From RGEC01 sp964475595 (GTDB lineage: Bacteria; Bacteroidota; Bacteroidia; NS11-12g; UBA955), in NCBI GenBank assembly GCA_964475595.1, contig CAYYXG010000007.1, positions 1 through 64,000 of the forward strand: a stretch of DNA of 64,000 nucleotides. Reading direction: 5' to 3'. Numbering within the stretch: position 1 is the stretch's first letter; each line of letters starts with the position of its first letter. Both the position numbers and the translations under genes were made by a program. The notes beneath the pieces are model-generated. The model was not told the DNA's origin. It was given only the letters and a program-made list of their open reading frames with translations, and searched no databases. Below are positions 8,273-16,422 of this stretch, one piece after another.

Positions 8273-8286
8273 AAGTAAAAGTGCTG

Positions 8287-8318
8287 CAAAGATACTCAGC
8301 TTTGTGTATCTCCCACAA
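8287..8318 (-). promoter_or_regulatory. promoter of alanine dehydrogenase
   Basis: On the minus strand, TTG (8318-8316, within TTTG) is followed after 21 nt by TATCTTTG (8294-8287), a full match to the Bacteroidota TTG-N17-23-TAnnTTTG promoter. The start codon is 14 nt past the box, giving a leader of only about 8-10 nt. Confidence 0.7.
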
Positions 8319-8347
8319 ACCGAATATGCGGTCCGTAAAATATTGCG

Positions 8348-8355
8348 TATTTTCG
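8348..8355 (+). promoter_or_regulatory. -7-like box TATTTTCG, 4 nt from the start codon
   Basis: TATTTTCG differs from TAnnTTTG at one base and ends 4 nt before the ATG at 8360. The same TTCG variant stands at similar distance before other genes in this window (42100, 42183, 50428). Confidence 0.4.
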
Positions 8356-8359
8356 CACT

Positions 8360-8743
8360 ATGAACGTTGGCTGGATTCAAAAATATGCCCTTAATCTTGG
8401 TTGGTTTTTGATGCTTTTGGGAGGCATATCCTTACTCGACCGGGGAGCATGGTTTTATGTTGGACTGTTAATGGTATTGGCCGGCTTACTAAACATGCTT
8501 AATACGCTTCGCCTTTTGTATTTGGGTAAAAATGCTCTGCTGCTTTCCATTGGCAGCATGTATTGGCTGAATATCGGTGCTTTAACAGTGTTGTCTTTTG
8601 CCCATGTGTTGACCACTAAAAAGGATATTTCATGGGAATTGGTCGGCTTTTTGGTCGTTAGTGCTTTATTTCTGTTTGCAGCTAAGCTGGGTGCACAAAA
8701 CACAAAAGTTCCAGCCACCGGAAAACAATCAGTTCGGCGCTAG
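8360..8743 (+). CDS. small integral membrane protein, unknown function
   Basis: A 127-residue inner-membrane protein with about four hydrophobic segments (about 10-26, 31-52, 60-80 and 92-110) and a basic, hydrophilic C-terminal tail (KQSVRR). No catalytic motif is visible and I do not recognise the family. It is divergent from alanine dehydrogenase with 87 nt between them, and its last 15 nt overlap the 3' end of the convergent phosphatase gene. The start is supported by its position 4 nt after a -7-like box. Confidence 0.65.
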   Translation: MNVGWIQKYALNLGWFLMLLGGISLLDRGAWFYVGLLMVLAGLLNMLNTLRLLYLGKNALLLSIGSMYWLNIGALTVLSFAHVLTTKKDISWELVGFLVVSALFLFAAKLGAQNTKVPATGKQSVRR

Positions 8744-9199
8744 TTCCTGCAATAGTTTCTCCGTACTTCGACTCAGAATCTGAAAAACTTCTTCAAATCC
8801 TTCATGACCGCCATACCAGGGATCCGGGACATCTTCCTCAAAACCGATATCATCCCATTTTCGCATGAGGTGCACTTTTTCATGGTGAGAAGGACTTTGG
8901 CTTAGGGTTTTAACATTCCGCTCATTGCTGCGGTCCATTACCACAATCATGTCATAGTTGTCAAAATGTTCCCGGGTGAATTTTTTGGCAGTATGTGTAA
9001 AATGCAATCCGTTTTCTTTCGCATTGCGCAGGGTGCGTGAATCGGCATTTTCGCCGGCATGGTTGCCGCTGGTGCCCGCACTGTCTATCAGAAATAAATC
9101 CTGAAGTCCGCTGTCATTTACATGTTTTTCAAACAGGGCTTTTGCCAGAGGTGAGCGGCAAATGTTGCCCAGGCAAACAAACATAACCTTGTATTGCAT
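8729..9199 (-). CDS. low-molecular-weight protein-tyrosine phosphatase
   Basis: A 156-residue cytoplasmic phosphatase. The P-loop CLGNICRS begins at Cys9, giving the CX5R signature (Cys9, Arg15) at the N terminus as in all LMW-PTPs; the general-acid loop DPWYGG lies near residue 115. The ATG at 9199 is preferred to a TTG at 9223 because it puts the P-loop at the family's usual position. The substrate could be phosphotyrosine proteins such as BY-kinases of capsule synthesis, or small-molecule phosphates; no kinase gene is nearby. It lies 24 nt downstream of a 41-codon lipoprotein gene on the same strand, so the two may be co-transcribed. Confidence 0.92.
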   Translation of the reverse strand: MQYKVMFVCLGNICRSPLAKALFEKHVNDSGLQDLFLIDSAGTSGNHAGENADSRTLRNAKENGLHFTHTAKKFTREHFDNYDMIVVMDRSNERNVKTLSQSPSHHEKVHLMRKWDDIGFEEDVPDPWYGGHEGFEEVFQILSRSTEKLLQELAPN

Positions 9200-9223
9200 C
9201 GATGCAATAATAAACAAGCTCAA

Positions 9224-9349
9224 TCACATCCAGCCCATTTCGGTTCTGATTTTTCCCTTGGTGTTGCATTTGCTTCTCGAAGTGCCGCAAGCACTCATAG
9301 CGAAAGCAACCAGTAAGATGAAGAGTAGGAGTGTGGATGGCGTATTCAT
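9224..9349 (-). CDS. 41-residue small lipoprotein
   Basis: A short reading frame starting with ATG at 9349 and ending TGA at 9224. It encodes a hydrophobic leader (residues 5-18) followed by MSACG, a usable lipobox with Cys21. The mature peptide is only 21 residues, basic, with a second cysteine (SRSKC, Cys28) and ending MGWM. It lies 24 nt upstream of the phosphatase start, same strand. The leader, lipobox and small size are typical of real Bacteroidota micro-lipoproteins, and I recall similar KC...MG-ending small proteins in this phylum, without certainty. It is short enough to be missed by standard gene callers. Confidence 0.6.
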   Translation of the reverse strand: MNTPSTLLLFILLVAFAMSACGTSRSKCNTKGKIRTEMGWM

Positions 9350-9447
9350 AAAATGTTAACGTTAAAACCTGTCCTTACATTATATGAAATCTGAAAAATG
9401 TTAATGTTGACGTAAAATCTATAATCTGTAAAAATTTAGTATTTTAG

Positions 9448-9495
9448 AGTGGTTGGCATCAGAATCATCTGTTTATGCTGATTTTAAAAACCACT
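9448..9495 (-). terminator. weak stem-loop after the C1 peptidase gene
   Basis: AGTGGTT (9448-9454) can pair with AACCACT (9489-9495), with a further ATCAG/CTGAT pairing inside. It overlaps the peptidase stop codon. There is no U-tract, so termination is possible but weakly supported. The remaining non-coding stretch 9350-9447 is AT-rich; I see no gene in it. Confidence 0.25.
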
Positions 9496-10678
9496 AAAAC
9501 ATACGGGCTTTTAGCGATGGGTTCAACCCGTTTTTGTGCATCATTACCGAAATGGTCTTGAGCCGAAAATAGGCCTCACTCACATACAGATAGCCACCAC
9601 AATAATTACCACTGCCCCAGCTGTTCTTCACCTTGAAATATCGTGTTCCGTTCTGGTCGGTCAGCAGGCCGGTAATGTGCATGCCATGATCATCTGTGGT
9701 TAATTGTCGGTCAAACTCATCCTGTCGCATTTCCGGGGTGATGGGTTTTTCGGCATAGGGCTGATCGAAGGCAGACCCGCTGCGCACAGCACCTGCATCA
9801 TTGAAAAATCGGGAATCATCTCCCTTTTTCTTAACCAGTGTATCATTAACCGGAACAATGCCCAAGCCATCTCGGAAGGAGAATCCTTTTTCACTCACGT
9901 CTGCAGCCCAGGCCACTGTGTATCCGTTTTTTAATGCCTCTATGGTGACTTGTGTCAGTTCATCCAAGGTAACATTCCATGCCTGTTGCATGCTCCAGTT
10001 GTCGGGTACTTCCAGCGTAAAAGCCCTGTAATAGGGATGATGGTTAAAGCTGGTTAATGCCACATAATCATCCATATTCAATCCCAGCGATGCGGCAAAA
10101 GTCTGTGGCGTATATTCTTTTCCTTTGTACTGGAATTTATCAGGCACTTTGCCCAAATAAGCATCCAACACGCCCTCAACGGCCTTAACCCATACTTTGC
10201 TATAGGTGCCACCAGGGTTGTTTTTAAGTTTTTCCATCATGCCTTGCAGTATTGCAAGCATCTCATCGTGGTTATGACGGCTTTGTCCGTATTCTAAACC
10301 TGTGTATACTTCTTCCGGTACAATGCCATATTTGCCAATGATGTAGGGGATATCATGGCCTTCACCGCCTTGTTCAAAATTGCATTTCCCATTCATTCGT
10401 ATATAATTGATGGCTTTTTCAACGTACCCCCAGCGAACAACATACATTTCGCTGAGATCATGTTTTCCCTTGCCTATCCTCAGCAATTCACTTTCCAACA
10501 TGCTTAATGTGCTAAAACTCCAGCAAGTAGCGGTTTTGCACTGATCCTTTACCTCGGTGCCGGCCAAATCATACACGTATTTAAAGGTGTATTTACTACC
10601 GGATTTATTGGTGACATTGTCCTGAGCAAAAAGGGCTGTGAAAGAAAAAAACAGCCATGAAAGAGTGGTTATTCTCAT
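9494..10678 (-). CDS. secreted C1-family cysteine peptidase (aminopeptidase C / bleomycin hydrolase-like)
   Basis: A 394-residue papain-superfamily peptidase most like the PepC/bleomycin hydrolase branch. After a signal peptide (1-18, FTALFAQ) come the oxyanion Gln46 (KDQC), nucleophile Cys52 (TCWSFST), His331 (DDHGMH) and Asn352 (KNSWG), a full catalytic set. Classical PepC enzymes are cytoplasmic hexamers, so the signal peptide points to a periplasmic or exported version, as seen in other Bacteroidota. No T9SS sorting domain is present at its C terminus (ends KARMF), so periplasm or outer membrane is likely. The ATG at 10678 is chosen from the signal peptide and from a TAnnTTTG box 5 nt upstream. 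The gene before it (10717-11715) is on the same strand. Confidence 0.87.
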   Translation of the reverse strand: MRITTLSWLFFSFTALFAQDNVTNKSGSKYTFKYVYDLAGTEVKDQCKTATCWSFSTLSMLESELLRIGKGKHDLSEMYVVRWGYVEKAINYIRMNGKCNFEQGGEGHDIPYIIGKYGIVPEEVYTGLEYGQSRHNHDEMLAILQGMMEKLKNNPGGTYSKVWVKAVEGVLDAYLGKVPDKFQYKGKEYTPQTFAASLGLNMDDYVALTSFNHHPYYRAFTLEVPDNWSMQQAWNVTLDELTQVTIEALKNGYTVAWAADVSEKGFSFRDGLGIVPVNDTLVKKKGDDSRFFNDAGAVRSGSAFDQPYAEKPITPEMRQDEFDRQLTTDDHGMHITGLLTDQNGTRYFKVKNSWGSGNYCGGYLYVSEAYFRLKTISVMMHKNGLNPSLKARMF

Positions 10679-10683
10679 ACTGG

Positions 10684-10691
10684 CAAATGTA
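10684..10691 (-). promoter_or_regulatory. -7 promoter box TACATTTG, 5 nt from the start codon
   Basis: A perfect TAnnTTTG on the minus strand, ending 5 nt before the ATG of the C1 peptidase. No TTG at standard spacing. It supports the short start at 10678 over an upstream one. Confidence 0.5.
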
Positions 10692-10716
10692 GTAAAACCA
10701 AACCTAATAATGTTTT

Positions 10717-11715
10717 TTACTGCTGCCGAAAAGGCCTGCGTACAATGTAAGTTTTGGGTGTAAAGAAGTATTTGTGGTAAAATTTCAATACCCACTTCAG
10801 CAATGTACGGTTAGTGAAAATTACAATGCTGTTATCCTGTGGCTCCGCGCCCAGTGTGCTTTTTATTTCGGTTGCTGTACGACCTAATTGAATCTGTACT
10901 GTATCTGTGCCAACATTTTTTGCAATTAAATCCAGCATGAGTCTTTGGTATAGATGCCATTTTTTTGCTTTTTCTGCATGGTAGCCAATGTGCATGGCAA
11001 ATACCGTTTCTCCTGTCTTTACTGCACTAAGAAAACCCACAATTTGTTCATTTTCATCCAAACAAAACACTGTTTGGTAGTTCTTTCCATAAGTGTTGCA
11101 AAAGCTTTTGATAAGCCCTTTTAAATCGGGTGGCAGGGCCAGCGTTTTATTGGCCAGGGTGGCAGCAAGGAGTTTTGCCATACAGTCAATTTGATGCTCT
11201 GTAAGCTCATCGCCATGTCGCCATGCCGTTTGAAGATGTTCACTGCACTGCAGCGCTTTGTTGATCCTTACCCTGTATTTGCTTTGCATGGCCTGCTTGT
11301 AATCCTCAAGATTGGTCCATGTATTTTGCAAATTCAGCAACATATAGGGTTCTGCGGGAAATACAATTCCGTCATCGGTTTTGGGTGTTCCCCAATAATT
11401 GCATACCACCGTTTGTATTCCGGGTTGTAATATTAATTGTTGCCCTACGGTATGATGGACCTCCTCCAAAACCGACATACCTGGGGTGCATGGATTTCCT
11501 GCAAATACTAGGCTGCCCTTTTTTAATAACGCATTAAAAATGCTCAATAGAAGACGAGATACATATTTGCCGGTAGGGTTGCTAAATTCTGGTACATAGA
11601 GTTCCGGATACCCTTCCTGTTGTTTAATGTGATTTGCTCTCTGACCTAGAACAGGTTCCGGATGGTTTTCGGACCGTTCGCAGACTGCGGCCAGCGTTAG
11701 GCAAATCAATGACAT
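10717..11715 (-). CDS. GNAT/FemAB-like acyltransferase-fold protein
   Basis: A 332-residue soluble protein. Features resembling GNAT/FemAB-type aminoacyl or acyltransferases are seen in the second half: a strand-helix region EQIVGFLSAVKTGETVFAMHIGY, a helix KKWHLYQRLMLDLI and the motif GRTATEIKSTLGAEPQ, which recurs in FemAB-like proteins where an acyl acceptor is modified. The middle part contains a basic helix (YKQAMQSKYRVRINKA), also typical of this group. The substrate is unknown; candidates are peptidoglycan, lipid or polysaccharide acylation. It has its own -7 box 4 nt before the ATG, and its stop lies 38 nt before the peptidase start. Confidence 0.6.
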   Translation of the reverse strand: MSLICLTLAAVCERSENHPEPVLGQRANHIKQQEGYPELYVPEFSNPTGKYVSRLLLSIFNALLKKGSLVFAGNPCTPGMSVLEEVHHTVGQQLILQPGIQTVVCNYWGTPKTDDGIVFPAEPYMLLNLQNTWTNLEDYKQAMQSKYRVRINKALQCSEHLQTAWRHGDELTEHQIDCMAKLLAATLANKTLALPPDLKGLIKSFCNTYGKNYQTVFCLDENEQIVGFLSAVKTGETVFAMHIGYHAEKAKKWHLYQRLMLDLIAKNVGTDTVQIQLGRTATEIKSTLGAEPQDNSIVIFTNRTLLKWVLKFYHKYFFTPKTYIVRRPFRQQ

Positions 11716-11719
11716 ACCG

Positions 11720-11727
11720 CAAAGCTA
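11720..11727 (-). promoter_or_regulatory. -7 promoter box TAGCTTTG, 4 nt from the start codon
   Basis: A perfect TAnnTTTG on the minus strand, ending 4 nt before the ATG at 11715. No standard -33 TTG. Predicts a leaderless transcript for the acyltransferase-like gene. Confidence 0.5.
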
Positions 11728-11839
11728 ACAAAACAATGTCTTATTGGTTTGTTTTAAAGCAAACTGATCCATAATTCATTAAAAAATGCAAGCAGGATTT
11801 CGAACCGCAATTTTTTGCACGATATTTGAAAGTTCATTG

Positions 11840-13603
11840 ATGATGAAAAAAACTTTTCTATTACTATCCATTACCTTGTATACCCTTTGCTCATGGGCCC
11901 AAAAGAATCAGAGTGGAAAGTCTGCGGTTTCAGTTATTAGTCCGGTTAAAGATTATCCGGTGGCAAAAAGTCTGAATTCATACAAATCTTTGCCCTTAAC
12001 CACGGATCTTACCTCTTTGTCAGAGCTGGAAAAACAGACTTTGCGCCATTTAATAGATGCGGCAAAGGTGGCGGATGAAATATTTTGGCTTCAATCTTGG
12101 GGTGATAAAAAGACGCTGCTTGATCGGGTCAAAAATGATACACTCAAACGTTTTATAGAACTCAATTACGGTCCTTGGGACCGCCTCAATAACAACACGC
12201 CATTTGTTCAAGGAATTGGAGAAAAGCCCAAAGGTGCCAATTTTTATCCGTCTAATATCACTCAGACAGAATGGGAACAATGGTCCAGCAATCAGAAGAA
12301 TAATCCGTACAGTGTGGTAAAACGCAATGATTCGGGGAAATTACTGACACAGCCCTACCATTTGGCATATCAGGAAAACCTCAATGAAATGGTGAAACAT
12401 CTTTCTCTGGCTGCCAATACCATTCGGAACGAGGATGAGCGTTTTGCAAATTTTTTGATTGAACGCTGCAATGCTTTGATGCAGGGGGAATACAATAATA
12501 GCGATGTTCATTGGCTTGGTTTGTTAAACAATCGCCTGGATATCATCATAGGTCCAATTGAAAATTATGAGGATGAATTTCAGGGAATCAGAACTGCGTT
12601 TGAATCTTATGTAATGATTAGGGATATGGCCTGGACGCAGAAGCTGGAAAAGTATGTTTCTTTGCTACCCTCTCTGCAGCAAAGCTTACCGGTAGATGCG
12701 GCCTACAAGCCTGTCCTGGCCATGAATGTTCCTCAGTCTTCAAATCCTCCCGGTAGTAATGATGTAATGCTGGTGGTAGAGGCGCCTCCCCCCGGAGCCC
12801 CAGACGGTCCTAAACCTGGAAGTTCACTCGCCGTATTTGATGTGGTGTATTACGCAGGCCATAACAATGCAGGCAGCAAAACCATTGCCGTGAATTTACC
12901 CAATGATGAGCAGTTACAACAGGAATATGGTACGCGCCGCTCTCAGTTAAAAAATGTGATGCAGGCCAAATTTGACAATATGGTGAAACCCATTTCTGGT
13001 TTGATGCTGGTTGAAACACAGGCCTCCAAAGTGAATTTTAATGCATTTTTCAATAATGTCATGTTTCATGAGGTTGCCCATGGTTTGGGTGTTAAGAATA
13101 CCGTGGATGGTAAATCAACTGTCAGAGAAGCCCTGGGGGCAGAGTTTTCACCCATTGAAGAATGCAAAGCCGATGTTTTGGGATTGTATATGGTAACGAA
13201 GCTGATTGAATCAGGCGAGCTAACCGGCAACATCAATGATTTCTACGTGACTTTTGTGGCCGGAACTTTCCGAAGTGTGCGTTTTGGTGCTGCCAGTGCC
13301 CATGGTAAAGCCAATATGATCATCTTTAATACCCTTCTGTCTAAAGGTGCTGTTTCACGGCAAAAGAATGGCAAATACCTGGTGAATGTGCCTGAAATGA
13401 AAAAAGTTATCAGCAACCTGGCTGCTGAGTTGCTTACCCTTCAAGGCGATGGAAATAAAGCCGGTGTATCCAATATGTTGAGCACCCGCGCCGTTATATC
13501 TGAAACCCTGAAAGCAGATTTGGCAAGCATTGAAAAAGCAGGAATCCCTGTGGATCTGATCTTCGAGCAGGGAATTGATGTATTGGGCCTAAATAAAAAA
13601 TAA
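11840..13603 (+). CDS. secreted M49-like (dipeptidyl-peptidase III family) zinc metallopeptidase
   Basis: A 587-residue protein with a signal peptide (MMKKTFLLLS..., ending CSWAQ), probably periplasmic. Zinc-site motifs of the M49 family are present: HEVAH at 410-414 and EECKAD at 440-445. Classical DPP III has the six-residue HELLGH, while this protein has the five-residue HExxH form, as reported for some bacterial M49 members. The middle region has the family's YGPWDRL motif (cf. the GPWD segment) and NFYPSNIT. The family removes dipeptides from peptide N termini; here the export signal suggests nutrient peptide or envelope turnover. It lies 12 nt upstream of the tail-specific protease, same strand, so the two proteases are probably co-expressed. 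The start is either of two adjacent ATGs at 11840/11843. Confidence 0.82.
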   Translation: MMKKTFLLLSITLYTLCSWAQKNQSGKSAVSVISPVKDYPVAKSLNSYKSLPLTTDLTSLSELEKQTLRHLIDAAKVADEIFWLQSWGDKKTLLDRVKNDTLKRFIELNYGPWDRLNNNTPFVQGIGEKPKGANFYPSNITQTEWEQWSSNQKNNPYSVVKRNDSGKLLTQPYHLAYQENLNEMVKHLSLAANTIRNEDERFANFLIERCNALMQGEYNNSDVHWLGLLNNRLDIIIGPIENYEDEFQGIRTAFESYVMIRDMAWTQKLEKYVSLLPSLQQSLPVDAAYKPVLAMNVPQSSNPPGSNDVMLVVEAPPPGAPDGPKPGSSLAVFDVVYYAGHNNAGSKTIAVNLPNDEQLQQEYGTRRSQLKNVMQAKFDNMVKPISGLMLVETQASKVNFNAFFNNVMFHEVAHGLGVKNTVDGKSTVREALGAEFSPIEECKADVLGLYMVTKLIESGELTGNINDFYVTFVAGTFRSVRFGAASAHGKANMIIFNTLLSKGAVSRQKNGKYLVNVPEMKKVISNLAAELLTLQGDGNKAGVSNMLSTRAVISETLKADLASIEKAGIPVDLIFEQGIDVLGLNKK

Positions 13604-13615
13604 CAATCTAATTTA

Positions 13616-15706
13616 ATGAGAATAAGATCCTGGATTTCCTTTTTCACCGTTGGTACAGTACTTACACTGCTGGTATTTTGCAGCAATAAAAAATTTACCG
13701 CCGGAGATTCTTTGCTGGTAAGGGTAACCGGCATATTGTCAGAAAGACACTATGCCCCGGTAAAAATTAATGACGATTTTTCAAAAAAATTGTATGACAA
13801 TGTGTTGGAAAAATTGGATGATGATAAACATTTTTTCACCCAGGAAGACATCAAAAAACTGGAGAAATATGAGTTTTCTTTGGATGACCAGATAAAAGCA
13901 GGAAGATTTGACTTCTTCGATTCTGCTTGGAGTACCTTGATGAATCGATTGGTTGTTTTAGAGGATCATTTCAATAAGACTTTGGACAAGCCCTTTAATT
14001 ATGAAAATTCCGGATCCTATACCGTTCGAGAAAATGTGGAGAAATACCAACCCAATGTCAAGTCTTTGAAAGATGACTGGACCCAATGGCTGCAGTATCA
14101 GACTGTAGACCGCTTATACCGAAAACAGGAGGCAGCAAAAGTGGCTAAGGATTCAGCACAATCCGCCTATAAACCTTTTGATACCCTGGAGTTAAAAGCT
14201 AGGCAGGAAACCCGCAAATTCTGTACTGACTGGTTTAAAAGATGGCGTAAAATGGATAAGCGCGATAAAATTTCATTTTATGTAAATGCTATCACAGAAT
14301 TATACGATCCACATACCAATTACTATCCTCCTGAGGATAAGGCCAATTTTGATATCAGCATGACCGGCAAGCTGGAAGGAATTGGTGCAACCCTCACAGA
14401 GCGTGACGGATACATAAAGGTTGAAAGAATTGTGCCCGGCAGCGCCAGCTACAGGCAGGGTGAACTGAAAGCCGGAGACCTTATCATCAAAGTAGCACAA
14501 GGCGCAGCAGAGCCCGTGGATGTGGTGGATATGAAACTGGATGATGCCATACAGCTCATTCGCGGTAAAAAAGGCACAGAAGTGCGCCTGACCGTGAAAA
14601 AACCCGACGGAAGCATTAAGATTATCCCCATCATACGCGAAGTGGTGGTGATAGAAGAGAGTTACGCTCGCAGCGCCATCATTGACTTTGAAGGTAAAAA
14701 AATAGGCATTATTCAGTTGCCCAGTTTTTATGCCGATTTCAGTGAAAAGGGTAGGGGTAGGCATTCTTCTCAGGATGTATACATGGAGTTGTTGAAACTG
14801 CAGGATGCCGGTGCTCAGGGAATTATGCTGGATCTGCGCAATAATGGAGGCGGTTCTCTGGCAGATGCCATCGATATGGGTGGTTTGTTTATTAAGGAAG
14901 GCCCCATTGTACAAGTGCGCGAACCCAGAGGGATGGTAGATGCCCCCGGCGACCCGGATCCCAATATCGTGTATGATGGCCCTTTGCTGATTCTGACAAA
15001 CGCCTACAGTGCTTCTGCCAGCGAGATTTTAGCAGCCGCCATGCAGGATTATAAACGTGCGCTTATTGTGGGCTCTAAAAGCACATTTGGGAAAGGAACT
15101 GTGCAGACCTTCGTGCCCATTGGAGGTGGAAGCTCAGGGGATTTTCCCAAAGGATTCGGCCAGCTTAAGGTAACCATACAAAAATTCTATCGCATCAACG
15201 GCGGCACCACCCAATTGAATGGGGTAACCCCCGATGTGGTTATTCCGGATATTTATGACGGTATCCCCCAGGGAGAAAGAGAAATGAATCATCACCTGGC
15301 GTACGATAAAATCAAACCGGCAAATTATATCCCCTACTCAGCACCCCATACCACGCGGTTTGAAGCTGTCTCACAGGCTGCCAAATCCAGAATTTCAGCC
15401 TCGGAGCACTTCAGCAATGTTCAAAAACGTGCTAAAAGTCTGGCGGCCATGCGCGAAAGCTATACCTGGAGTTTGAACCTTAAAAAGTATGCTGCTCAAC
15501 AAAAAGCCCTAAAAGATGAGGAAAAACGCTATTCTGATAGTGCCTACAGGCCCATAGATAGAAAAATCGATGTGCTTGCCGCTGATGTAGAATCGGTAAA
15601 AGGAGATGCTGTGAGGGAGGCTCAGCGCAAAGATTGGCTTAAGGCGTATGCCAAAGATGCATGGCTTGATCAGGCAATTTTGATGATGCAGGATTTGCTG
15701 AATTAA
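13616..15706 (+). CDS. prc: tail-specific (C-terminal processing) protease, S41A family
   Basis: A 696-residue periplasmic protease of the Prc/Tsp type. An N-terminal hydrophobic segment (about 8-22) targets it to the periplasm. Residues about 30-230 match the Tsp N-terminal domain (DDDKHFFTQEDI). A PDZ domain (about 245-330, GIGATL...PGSASYRQGELKAGD) binds substrate C termini, and the S41 core contains the catalytic dyad: Ser467 in YSASASE and Lys493 in FGKG. The C-terminal helix-rich region (about 560-680) corresponds to the DUF3340 part of E. coli Prc. Family role: degradation or maturation of envelope proteins recognised by their C termini. It follows the M49-like peptidase by 12 nt and converges with ccmB. 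Confidence 0.93.
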   Translation: MRIRSWISFFTVGTVLTLLVFCSNKKFTAGDSLLVRVTGILSERHYAPVKINDDFSKKLYDNVLEKLDDDKHFFTQEDIKKLEKYEFSLDDQIKAGRFDFFDSAWSTLMNRLVVLEDHFNKTLDKPFNYENSGSYTVRENVEKYQPNVKSLKDDWTQWLQYQTVDRLYRKQEAAKVAKDSAQSAYKPFDTLELKARQETRKFCTDWFKRWRKMDKRDKISFYVNAITELYDPHTNYYPPEDKANFDISMTGKLEGIGATLTERDGYIKVERIVPGSASYRQGELKAGDLIIKVAQGAAEPVDVVDMKLDDAIQLIRGKKGTEVRLTVKKPDGSIKIIPIIREVVVIEESYARSAIIDFEGKKIGIIQLPSFYADFSEKGRGRHSSQDVYMELLKLQDAGAQGIMLDLRNNGGGSLADAIDMGGLFIKEGPIVQVREPRGMVDAPGDPDPNIVYDGPLLILTNAYSASASEILAAAMQDYKRALIVGSKSTFGKGTVQTFVPIGGGSSGDFPKGFGQLKVTIQKFYRINGGTTQLNGVTPDVVIPDIYDGIPQGEREMNHHLAYDKIKPANYIPYSAPHTTRFEAVSQAAKSRISASEHFSNVQKRAKSLAAMRESYTWSLNLKKYAAQQKALKDEEKRYSDSAYRPIDRKIDVLAADVESVKGDAVREAQRKDWLKAYAKDAWLDQAILMMQDLLN

Positions 15707-15712
15707 CTTCCT

Positions 15713-16375
15713 TTAATCACGCCAAAGTGGCGTAAAAAGAATTCCGGAAAGTACCAGAACCAAGAAATTTAGCGCTCCTAATAGCCATAAATCTTTGTAT
15801 ACGGAGCTGACTAAAATGGGCTGCAATGCTTTTTGACTGGCTTGCATCCCCACCAAAATCATGGGTAGGATAACGGGTAAGGACAATACAGGGGCTACCA
15901 CGCCCGGCTGATGGGTTTTGCCCGCTATGGCAGATATCATCGTAAAAATGGTGGAAATGCCCATCCCAGTTAATACAAGAGCGGCCATGTAAACCAGTCC
16001 ATGTTGTACCGGATATCCCAATAACAGGGAAAATACCAATAAGTTAAGCACGCTGAATAGGACCATTTGCAAACCATGATATGCGATTTTAGCCATGACG
16101 ATCAAAAATGGCGAAGCCAGCTGATTTAGATAAATCCACCGGTTTCTGGAAATTCCTGTGAATCCGCGAGATATTGTTTGGAATGTACTAAATATCAGTG
16201 CAATCCAAAATAAACTATTCCAGGTTTTAATCTGTATGTTGGGATTGCCCAGATAACACAACATCCCGATGGTAAGCAGCTGGAGTATGGTGGCCGATAG
16301 GTAAAATGGTTCTTTTAGGTCGGCAGCAAGTTCACCTTGAACCAAAATCCAAAACCGTTGAATACCATTTTGCAT
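15713..16375 (-). CDS. ccmB: heme exporter membrane subunit CcmB
   Basis: A 220-residue polytopic inner-membrane protein with about six hydrophobic helices. It matches CcmB, the permease of the CcmAB ABC transporter of cytochrome c maturation system I, by size and by motifs such as WIALIFST, GISRNRW, the long LPVILPMILVG helix and the terminal GILFTPLWRD. The ATPase CcmA and other ccm genes are not within view; in Bacteroidota they are commonly scattered. It converges with the tail-specific protease (6 nt between stops) and is divergent from the TerB-like gene, with overlapping promoter boxes between them. Confidence 0.85.
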   Translation of the reverse strand: MQNGIQRFWILVQGELAADLKEPFYLSATILQLLTIGMLCYLGNPNIQIKTWNSLFWIALIFSTFQTISRGFTGISRNRWIYLNQLASPFLIVMAKIAYHGLQMVLFSVLNLLVFSLLLGYPVQHGLVYMAALVLTGMGISTIFTMISAIAGKTHQPGVVAPVLSLPVILPMILVGMQASQKALQPILVSSVYKDLWLLGALNFLVLVLSGILFTPLWRD

Positions 16376-16390
16376 GCCGAAATTCTGTTT

Positions 16391-16406
16391 TACATTCGCG
16401 AAGGTA
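16391..16406. promoter_or_regulatory. abutting divergent -7-like boxes
   Basis: TACATTCG on the plus strand (16391-16398) directly abuts TACCTTCG on the minus strand (16406-16399). Each is one base from TAnnTTTG. They sit 24 nt before the ATG at 16423 and 23 nt before the ccmB ATG at 16375, almost perfectly symmetric. RNA polymerase could not occupy both at once, so the two transcripts may compete. Confidence 0.4.
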
Positions 16407-16422
16407 AAACAATATACATAAA

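Noticed and set aside
9162..9359. Plus-strand 65-codon frame between the phosphatase and the C1 peptidase
   Set aside because: The opposite strand carries a small lipoprotein with a proper leader and lipobox, so the plus-strand frame is a shadow.
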